DNA from: a virus
DNA: 64,000 nt
Virus record (IMG/VR): IMGVR_UViG_3300028364_000014
Span: 62,001 to 126,000 of that record
Direction: 5' to 3' (one strand)
This document shows, one piece after another, positions 57,511 through 64,000 of the stretch (positions within the stretch are counted from its first letter, which is position 1; each line of letters begins with the position of its first letter). The translations under genes were made by a program, and so were the position numbers. Under the pieces are notes generated by a model. It was given only the letters and a program-made list of their open reading frames with translations. It made no database searches and was not told the origin of the DNA.

Positions 57511-59962
57511 AATTAAAGATCCGCACCCAGTCATAAAAGAAATTCTTCTTGAACAATTAAAGCACAATAATCCTAAGTATGTAGACGCAGAGAAAATGGG
57601 CAAAAGTACTTATAAGATTGATGAATTTCTATGCAATTATGAATTTGACGAGGATAGTAGCATGTACATACCAAGAGGTATGCGAGGTCCTTTATTAGAG
57701 CATTTAAATGCTTTAGGACTACCGACTCAAATAAGTGATGAACGTGCTATGAACTTTATAGGGTATCTAGACGGATCTAAAATAAATTATCGTAAATACC
57801 AACAACCTGCTATAGAAAAATTGTTACATGAAGGGCCAGAAGGAGTTTTAGTGGCTCCACCAGGGAGTGGTAAAACTGTTATGGGATTAAGTTTAATTCC
57901 TGTACTATTACAAAATACATTATGGTTAACTCATACAGATAGACTATTTAAACAAACTTATGAAAGGTGTTTAGAATTTTTACCAGGACTTAAAGAAGAT
58001 GATATCGGTATGATTGGAGGAGGAAAATGGAAAATTGGTAAAGTACTTACTATAGGAATGATTCCTACACTAGTAAGAAACATTGAAAAATTAAGTGAAT
58101 TAAAAAATCACTTTGGTCTTGTTGTCTTGGATGAGTGTTTAATAGCTGGTACTAAAATAACCATGCTTGATGGTACTTCTTGTAATATAGAAAATGTAAA
58201 AAATGGAGATGTTACGACCTTTGGAAAAGTAACTAATAAATTTGAAAGAAAAACAGATTCGTTAGTAAAACTGAGATGTTCTATAGAAGAACTCGTTGGT
58301 ACGCCTACACATCAATTACCTTTTATATCGAGAAATAAAGTATCAATTAATAAACATACTAATTCGTGGGAGCCTTTCAATGAAAAAGATGTAACTTTTG
58401 AAGAAATAAAAAATATAAATAAAAATGATTATTTATTAGTGAAGGAAGATGCACCACATACAGAGAGATTTAATATAGGAAAAAGAAAAGCAAGATTACT
58501 GTCTTTAATAGCGTGTGATGGACACATAGAAAAGAATTTAAGGTGTCTTCAGGTAGGTATTACAAAAGATAAAGATTGGTTCTTATCCGAAATGTGGCAA
58601 AACACTTTAATCTATAATGATCATAACATACACTTTAGCGACTGTGCTAGAGGAGATTTAATAATAAGAAGTTATTCAAAGAAGTCTATTGCAGATATGC
58701 ATCATTATATTCCAAAAGGTAACAAATCAAAAAACATTCGAGTTCCTCATATAATAATGAATGGAAGTTACGAAGATATAATTAATTACTTACAAGTAGC
58801 TTTTGATTGTGAAGGCAGTGTGACAGACCAAATAACAATAACTATGGCAGGTAAAGATTTTATTAAAGATATACAGTCCTTATTACGTAAATTTGGTATT
58901 ATAGGTAGATTAATTCCTATACCATCTAAAGACCATTTAAGACTGGCAATGACTGGTTATGATGCGTTTTTATTTTGGAAAAAAATAGGATTTTCCATGC
59001 CAAGAAAACAACAAAAATTAAAAGAGCTGTTAAACAAAGCTAGTAAATATCGAAAAATAATAAAATTTCGTGGCATTTCGTATAGATGTGTAAGAGTACT
59101 AAACAAAGAAATAATAAACAAAAGTACAACAGTATATGATTTCACCACGGAACAGCACTTATTTATTGCTAATGGGATATTAAGTTCAAATTGTCATCAT
59201 TGTCCAGCTTCAACATTTTTATCGGTTATCTCGCAATTAAACCCTTATTTCTTGTATGGACTAACAGCTACTGCTTATCGAAGAGACAAGTTAGAGTCTA
59301 TGATGTTTCAATGTCTAGGTCCTATAAGATCAAAAATTACTAAAGATACAGTTGCTGCACATAAGGGTATTATATCTCCTAAAATTATATACACAGCTAT
59401 TAAGCATTTACATAAAGTAGATGGTAATGATATTCCAACTATCTTTAAAAATCATATTATATATAATCATAAGCGTAATGCTCAAATAGTGAAGGATGTA
59501 GTAAGAGAAGCTAAATTAGGTAATTTTTGTATCATAGCTTCTGGGAGGAAAGTCCATTGTGATTTGCTACATGAAATGATTAAAAAAGAGTGGAGTAGGA
59601 CAGGGGTTGCTACTGGAAATTATAGTAAGAAAATAATTGATGGTCAAATTGAGGCATTTAACAACAACGAAATAACGGTACTAATAACAACCTCAGAATT
59701 ACTTGGAGAAGGTTTTGATGTTGATTTTTTAAATAGGTTATTTATTACAACACCCTTTAGAACAGAAGCTAGGGTAGAACAGTTAGTAGGCAGAATTCAG
59801 CGTTTTCACAAAGATAAAAAGGACGCAATTGTTTATGATTATGTCGATGAAGGCATAGGTGTATTAGTTAATCAATTCTATTCTAAGTACGGAGAATGTA
59901 GGAGTAAAGTTTATAAGAGATTGGGACTCGAAATGCTATCCTACGATCAACACGTATTATAA
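57482..59962 (+). CDS. SF2 helicase (UvsW/ComF-like) interrupted by an intein
   Basis: 826-residue precursor if translation starts at TTG 57482 (TTG 57461 also possible; no ATG fits). Motif I APPGSGKT, motif Ia WLTHTDRLFKQ, motif II VVLDE-CHH (DECH, split by the intein), motif III GLTATAYRRD and motif VI QLVGRIQR are all present. After splicing, about 474 residues remain, typical for a compact DNA helicase for branch migration or origin melting. The nearest relative by motif is the UvsW type. Confidence 0.85.
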   Translation: MEIIISNKIKIKDPHPVIKEILLEQLKHNNPKYVDAEKMGKSTYKIDEFLCNYEFDEDSSMYIPRGMRGPLLEHLNALGLPTQISDERAMNFIGYLDGSKINYRKYQQPAIEKLLHEGPEGVLVAPPGSGKTVMGLSLIPVLLQNTLWLTHTDRLFKQTYERCLEFLPGLKEDDIGMIGGGKWKIGKVLTIGMIPTLVRNIEKLSELKNHFGLVVLDECLIAGTKITMLDGTSCNIENVKNGDVTTFGKVTNKFERKTDSLVKLRCSIEELVGTPTHQLPFISRNKVSINKHTNSWEPFNEKDVTFEEIKNINKNDYLLVKEDAPHTERFNIGKRKARLLSLIACDGHIEKNLRCLQVGITKDKDWFLSEMWQNTLIYNDHNIHFSDCARGDLIIRSYSKKSIADMHHYIPKGNKSKNIRVPHIIMNGSYEDIINYLQVAFDCEGSVTDQITITMAGKDFIKDIQSLLRKFGIIGRLIPIPSKDHLRLAMTGYDAFLFWKKIGFSMPRKQQKLKELLNKASKYRKIIKFRGISYRCVRVLNKEIINKSTTVYDFTTEQHLFIANGILSSNCHHCPASTFLSVISQLNPYFLYGLTATAYRRDKLESMMFQCLGPIRSKITKDTVAAHKGIISPKIIYTAIKHLHKVDGNDIPTIFKNHIIYNHKRNAQIVKDVVREAKLGNFCIIASGRKVHCDLLHEMIKKEWSRTGVATGNYSKKIIDGQIEAFNNNEITVLITTSELLGEGFDVDFLNRLFITTPFRTEARVEQLVGRIQRFHKDKKDAIVYDYVDEGIGVLVNQFYSKYGECRSKVYKRLGLEMLSYDQHVL
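58136..59191 (+). mobile_element. Intein with LAGLIDADG-type endonuclease
   Basis: 352 residues inserted between Glu and Cys of the helicase DECH box. Block A CLIAGTKITM begins with Cys1; block B is GTPTHQL; block F/G is VYDFTTEQHLFIANGILSSN ending in Asn, followed by Cys+1 of the host protein. Endonuclease blocks LSLIACDGHIE and YLQVAFDCEGSV are LAGLIDADG-like. The penultimate residue is Ser instead of the common His, which occurs in some active inteins. Confidence 0.9.
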
Positions 59963-59996
59963 AACAGAAGTCAGCACAAAAATAAAGGACTTCAAT

Positions 59997-61193
59997 TTGG
60001 ATAATTTTAAAATAAAAATTTCAAACACAATGACAGAACAAATGGGTTTATATGGTAATGAGAATCATATGATCCGAATACCTAAGGTTTTACGTACTAA
60101 TTTACAACGCAATCTAGGAGAACGTATCCCATTTACCTGTGTTCAAGGTAAGCCTGTGGTATTAGAAATATCAGAAGCATTTAAACATGACTCAGAGCAA
60201 GATAGTAGTGTTTGTTATGTAACTGAAGAAACATTTAATACAATAAATATTGAACGTACTCCGATATACATACCTAAGCAAATAGAAACTATAACTTTGG
60301 GATGTGACCCAGAATTCTTTTTATTGGATAGACAATCGAAAAAATTACTTAGGGCTTATATGTTTTTTAAGAAATTTGGTGAAGTTGGTAATGATGGAAT
60401 ATTAGCAGAATTTAGACCTAAACCAACATTAACCCCACAAGATCTTACTAATAATATTTACAAACTAATTGTGAAAACAAAAAAGCTTTTAAGTACAAAT
60501 TCAATACATAATCCTGATGATATTATACTACATGCAGCTTCAAGTTATGAAGGATATACTGCGGGATTTCATTTACACTACGGATTACCTAAAGAGATGC
60601 TGGGTAGAAAATCAGATAGACTAGTGGTTATTAAAAAAATAATGAGAGCTCTAGATTATTATATAGGTATTCCAGCTATTATGGCGGAAGAAGTAACTGA
60701 TTTTAAACGAAGAGTGAATACATATGTGTCTTATGGTAAACCCAGTGATTTTAGAATTGATCATAGAACTTTAGAATATCGAGTTCCAGGAGGAAGTCTT
60801 TTAAGACATCCTGATCTAACATTAGGATTAATTGCTTTAGGATCTACTGTAATTACTGACCTCATGATTAAAGTGAAGTCTATAACTAATGAATTTAAAC
60901 ACTTAAGTTTTATGAATAATGATGATCGTTTGCAAGAAATATACCCGAATACACCAAGAATAATGACTATGTATGAAATTATATGCTCTCCAAACACAGA
61001 TAGAGCTAAAACATATTTGGATAGTATATATAATGATATAACTAGAATGATTGATTTTAATAAAAACAGCAAGGCAATTAATAAATTATTTACTATTTTG
61101 TCTAATAATAAAGAACTAATTGACCAAGGAATGGAATTAAACTGGAGGAATACCTATGAACAACGACATCACTTTCACCAAACATCCAATTAG
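59997..61193 (+). CDS. COOH-NH2 ligase-type 2 family protein, TTG start
   Basis: 398 residues from TTG 59997 after AAAGGACTTCAAT. An N-terminal domain of about 95 residues is followed by LGCDPEFFLL (about 101), DGILAEFRPKPTLTP and GFHLHYGLP, matching the ligase core of the protein at 43970. The second copy has a different N-terminus, suggesting another substrate or partner. It overlaps the amidoligase gene by 38 bases. Confidence 0.75.
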   Translation: MDNFKIKISNTMTEQMGLYGNENHMIRIPKVLRTNLQRNLGERIPFTCVQGKPVVLEISEAFKHDSEQDSSVCYVTEETFNTINIERTPIYIPKQIETITLGCDPEFFLLDRQSKKLLRAYMFFKKFGEVGNDGILAEFRPKPTLTPQDLTNNIYKLIVKTKKLLSTNSIHNPDDIILHAASSYEGYTAGFHLHYGLPKEMLGRKSDRLVVIKKIMRALDYYIGIPAIMAEEVTDFKRRVNTYVSYGKPSDFRIDHRTLEYRVPGGSLLRHPDLTLGLIALGSTVITDLMIKVKSITNEFKHLSFMNNDDRLQEIYPNTPRIMTMYEIICSPNTDRAKTYLDSIYNDITRMIDFNKNSKAINKLFTILSNNKELIDQGMELNWRNTYEQRHHFHQTSN

Positions 61194-62844
61194 AGACTGT
61201 CTTAACGCCGCAGATGTTGCTTATTGGCGAAGGTCTTTACCCAGACTACTAAAAGTTGGTTTGGAATTTGAATTTAATCTACCAGACAAAGATAACGGTA
61301 CTTGTAAAGGTAAAAGTTTTACTTGTCCTTGTGTAAGTTTTGGTAAAGAAGAACTAACTTGTTGGCAAAAATGTTTGAGAGAGAAAACATGTAGCGCAGA
61401 CAAAAATACTACAAAGTGTAAAAATTTTGATTCTTCTGTATGCACCGATGAAATGTGTGCTGCTTGTGATAAGTATGATTTTCTATGTTCTACATATAGT
61501 TGTTCAAATTACGTATCAGCGTGTAGTACATGTACTGATTTTAAAATGAATTGTAACGATTGCCAGTACCGATTTGATCCAAATAAAAACCCTGAAGCAA
61601 TTAGATCCGCGTGCATTAATGAATTTAATCCTAGTGGAACTTATGGTAAAATTGCAAAATCAGGAGTACATAAAGTTGTAACAGACGGATCTTTGTTAGG
61701 TGGAAAAGGAATGGAAGTTATAACTACTGGAAGAAGAGTAGACTATTGGGAATTTTTCAAGATGTCTGATAAAATTATTAATAATGCTGTTGCTCGTGGT
61801 GCTTATGTAAATGAAAGATGTAGTATTCATATGCATGGATTAGCATCTTATTATGGGCAAGTCAAAGGATTGGACCCTTCTTCTAATTCAAAAATTGATG
61901 AACTAGAAAGATCTGTTCCTGAAATTGTATTGGCTAATTTCCATCAATTGATTAGACGTTACCAAAACGCCATGACTTGGATGTCGGTTGGTTTAGATGA
62001 CCCAGCACATATTACTAGATGGGAAAAATTTAGAATGTCTGTTCTTGATGTCCCGGCTGTAACAGAACATATGAGAAAAGTTAAAGATGCTATTGTTCAA
62101 AAAAGTGGTGGAACCAAGTATGGGCTAGCTAATTATAAATTTTGTGGATTTGACAGTAGTGGACAAGTTAATAGACTACATGTTGAATTACGAGTAATGG
62201 ATGGGTTATTGTCTCCAAGTGCTGTAGCCGCTTTTTCATGTCTATATTATGCACTATTCATAAAAGCTGTGGAATTATCTAGGTATGGTGTAATGGATGC
62301 AGGTAACGAGGCTTGGCTAAAACAATCTACTATTATCAAGAATGCAATAATGAATGGTGCGTCTTCTTGGGATGAAGCGCGGGATACAGGAAGGTTTAGT
62401 GATACTTCCGAATTACATAAATACACAGATATTTTAGTAGCTGAATCGTACGAGATGATTTCAATGCTTAAGCACATACTAAGTTCGATTGGTCCAGCTT
62501 ATGAGGTTCTTGAAAAATTGGCAGAGGCTCCTTGTGGTATTAGAAGATGTGAAGGCAAATCTTGGGAGGATATTGAAAAAGATCTTGCTGTGGAGCTTAC
62601 TGAAGAAGGAGCTACTGAGTATGAGATACAAAAAATTATTGCTACACGCGCAGTTATAAAATCCGCATCTCTTGAAGAGTGGACAAAATGTGTAGCTAAG
62701 CTTCTTAAAGAAAAAAATGAGTTAGAAATTTCAAAGGAATCTGAAGAAGAAATAGCTGATAGAGTCGCTATACATATTGAAGATAGTTATGCTAATGGAA
62801 ATATGTTGTGGGCTGATAAAATTGGTTCAGTTATAGCAGTTTAA
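61156..62844 (+). CDS. Amidoligase-family protein with Cys-rich insertion
   Basis: 562 residues after TGGAGGAATACCT. VGLEFEFNLP (about 31-40) is the conserved first strand of the amidoligase (glutamine-synthetase-like) family; SIHMHGLASYYG and LHVELRVMDG supply later His/Glu positions. Residues about 50-155 contain about 16 cysteines and look like a metal-binding insertion. The C-terminal 150 residues are helical and charged. It should form amide bonds, substrate unknown. Confidence 0.75.
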   Translation: MNNDITFTKHPIRDCLNAADVAYWRRSLPRLLKVGLEFEFNLPDKDNGTCKGKSFTCPCVSFGKEELTCWQKCLREKTCSADKNTTKCKNFDSSVCTDEMCAACDKYDFLCSTYSCSNYVSACSTCTDFKMNCNDCQYRFDPNKNPEAIRSACINEFNPSGTYGKIAKSGVHKVVTDGSLLGGKGMEVITTGRRVDYWEFFKMSDKIINNAVARGAYVNERCSIHMHGLASYYGQVKGLDPSSNSKIDELERSVPEIVLANFHQLIRRYQNAMTWMSVGLDDPAHITRWEKFRMSVLDVPAVTEHMRKVKDAIVQKSGGTKYGLANYKFCGFDSSGQVNRLHVELRVMDGLLSPSAVAAFSCLYYALFIKAVELSRYGVMDAGNEAWLKQSTIIKNAIMNGASSWDEARDTGRFSDTSELHKYTDILVAESYEMISMLKHILSSIGPAYEVLEKLAEAPCGIRRCEGKSWEDIEKDLAVELTEEGATEYEIQKIIATRAVIKSASLEEWTKCVAKLLKEKNELEISKESEEEIADRVAIHIEDSYANGNMLWADKIGSVIAV

Positions 62845-62864
62845 ATAATAAATAAAGGAATTAT

Positions 62865-63719
62865 ATGTGTTCAATATTTGGAATGGGGTTTTTCAAGAAA
62901 GATAGGATAAACTCCTTTTTACTAAGAAATGCACTAAAGTCATTAACTTTGAATGCTCAAGCTCGTGGTAGAGATGCGACTGGCTTAGCATTCACTACTA
63001 AAACATCAACTGATGTTTTTAAACATAATGTGTCAGCTAAAAAATTCATTGAATTGGAAAATTATCGCGAAGTAGTACGAAAACATACCAAAGATAACAT
63101 ACCCCTTTATTCAATTCTTGGGCACTGCAGAGCTAAGACTTTAGGTACACAATTAAACCCTCTTAATAATCACCCGATCACTACCAATAATATAGTTGGT
63201 GTACATAACGGTGTAATAAGTAACCATGATGGTGTATTTACTACATTAGAAGCAACAGCAGCTAATTATGATGTCAAAAGAGCTGGGCAAGTAGATAGTG
63301 AGGCTATTTTTAGAGCCATTGACCTTTATGCTCATCAGTATAAAAACCCTACTGACTCAGCAGGAAAAGTATTACTTGGGCATATTGCTAATCCGGTAAC
63401 TAAAGCCATACAGTCCGCAACTAGACTACTGAATGGATCGTTTACTTGTGCTATAGTAGATATCGAAAATCCAGAGTGTTTATGGGTATTTAAGCACTCT
63501 AACCCAGTTACTATTTATTTGTATAAAAAAGAAGGATTTTTAGTATTTGCTTCTCTTGAAAATTTTTTAGAAGCTTCTTTAGGGTCTATAGGCTTATCAG
63601 TACCAGAAAAAATAGAACTTACTAATGATACTGGGATTTGTTTTAATTTAATGAAAGGGGTATTTAGTAAATTTAATTTAGCAGAAAGTAGTAATGACTC
63701 AAAAGTCTTAAGTAAATAA
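62865..63719 (+). CDS. Class II glutamine amidotransferase
   Basis: 284 residues. MCSIFGMGF puts the nucleophile Cys at position 2; LGHCRAKTLG and GVHNGVISNHDGVF are the glutamine-binding and oxyanion loops of the Ntn-type GATase II fold (as in asparagine synthase, GlmS). There is no attached synthetase domain, so it should deliver ammonia to, or act with, the neighbouring ligases. Confidence 0.85.
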   Translation: MCSIFGMGFFKKDRINSFLLRNALKSLTLNAQARGRDATGLAFTTKTSTDVFKHNVSAKKFIELENYREVVRKHTKDNIPLYSILGHCRAKTLGTQLNPLNNHPITTNNIVGVHNGVISNHDGVFTTLEATAANYDVKRAGQVDSEAIFRAIDLYAHQYKNPTDSAGKVLLGHIANPVTKAIQSATRLLNGSFTCAIVDIENPECLWVFKHSNPVTIYLYKKEGFLVFASLENFLEASLGSIGLSVPEKIELTNDTGICFNLMKGVFSKFNLAESSNDSKVLSK

Positions 63720-63751
63720 ATAAACACTTTGGGTTATTAGGGAGTATTAAA

Positions 63752-64000
63752 ATGGAAATTAATAGATTATTAGGTATTAACGAGTCTTTAGTTGAGGTAT
63801 TCACAGCAGTAGAGTCTGGCATTGTAATTGATGATTTAGGTACTGGAATTCGAACCGGAACTCCTTGTTTAATTCTAACAACTGGCTCAGATAAAGATGG
63901 TGGGGAGATAAAGTCTTTAGGTAATAAAGCTGCGTTGTTTATAGGACCGCATTGTCCAGGGGCTCCTCCAAGGCATATATTTGATATCAATCCAGGCTGC
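63752..64000 (+). CDS. Partial gene at the window end
   Basis: ATG after AGGGAGTATTAAA; 83 residues are visible and the frame is open to the window edge. Begins MEINRLLGINESLVEVF; includes IGPHCPGAPPRHIFDINPGC. Family not recognised. Confidence 0.5.
   Translation, partial: MEINRLLGINESLVEVFTAVESGIVIDDLGTGIRTGTPCLILTTGSDKDGGEIKSLGNKAALFIGPHCPGAPPRHIFDINPGC

Noticed and set aside
63845-63860. GGAATTCGAACCGG, T-loop-like sequence suggesting a tRNA
   Set aside because: Lies inside a good coding frame and has no cloverleaf around it; no other tRNA seen in the window.

Overview
The window looks like an interior segment of a large, AT-rich tailed-phage (or phage-like) genome. Nearly all genes lie on the + strand, are packed head to tail with strong Shine-Dalgarno sites and ATGA/TAATG overlaps, and are mostly small proteins of unknown function. 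Interspersed are typical large-phage enzymes: SSB, an SF2 helicase, a multisubunit-type RNA polymerase in one chain, RNA ligases, NAD salvage and peptide deformylase. No capsid, tail, terminase, tRNA or rRNA gene was seen. Two lipoproteins with clear lipoboxes, PnuC and NadR suggest a Gram-negative host, but this is inference. The standard genetic code fits.

Layout. (1) 1-8.9 kb: less AT-rich genes, many with a stem-loop just before the ribosome binding site, ending in an HExxH protein, a small linker gene, ssb and a strong terminator. (2) 8.9-13 kb: very AT-rich, with long non-coding stretches, TAGTATT/ACTAGTA repeats, a minus-strand ribbon-helix-helix gene next to a TTACAGTG direct-repeat array, and a run of tiny membrane peptides and lipoproteins. 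(3) 13-33 kb: NAD salvage (pnuC-nadR), an RNA ligase, rtcB split by a group I intron, SLOG, NADAR-like and macro-domain proteins, an IscB nuclease with an upstream omega RNA, peptide deformylase, and about a dozen small proteins sharing a C-terminal [C/Y]-x-[S/T/N]-I-W motif. (4) 33-39.6 kb: four zinc-ribbon proteins in a row, a gamma-glutamylcyclotransferase-like protein, a Ro60/TROVE protein and a metallophosphoesterase. (5) 39.6-64 kb: a transglycosylase, a degenerate RNA-ligase-like protein, a paralogue trio, two COOH-NH2 ligases, an amidoligase, two class I and one class II glutamine amidotransferase-like proteins, the RNA polymerase, a second SSB-like protein and an intein-containing helicase.

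How the parts may work together. Three themes stand out. RNA repair and quality control is represented by an ATP-dependent RNA ligase, RtcB, a degenerate ligase-like protein and Ro60. NAD and ADP-ribose handling is represented by PnuC, NadR, NADAR-like and macro proteins; both themes suit a phage facing tRNA-cutting or NAD-consuming defences. A peptide or amide-bond forming island occupies 44-64 kb. Selfish DNA is unusually rich: a group I intron, an intein, two related HNH genes with their own promoters, and an RNA-guided IscB element.

The least explained signals are the shared C-terminal IW motif on structurally different proteins (14.8-32.8 kb), a 16-base in-frame repeat coding EVLGR near the C-termini of three unrelated proteins, and the repeated pre-ribosome-binding-site hairpins of the first 6 kb.
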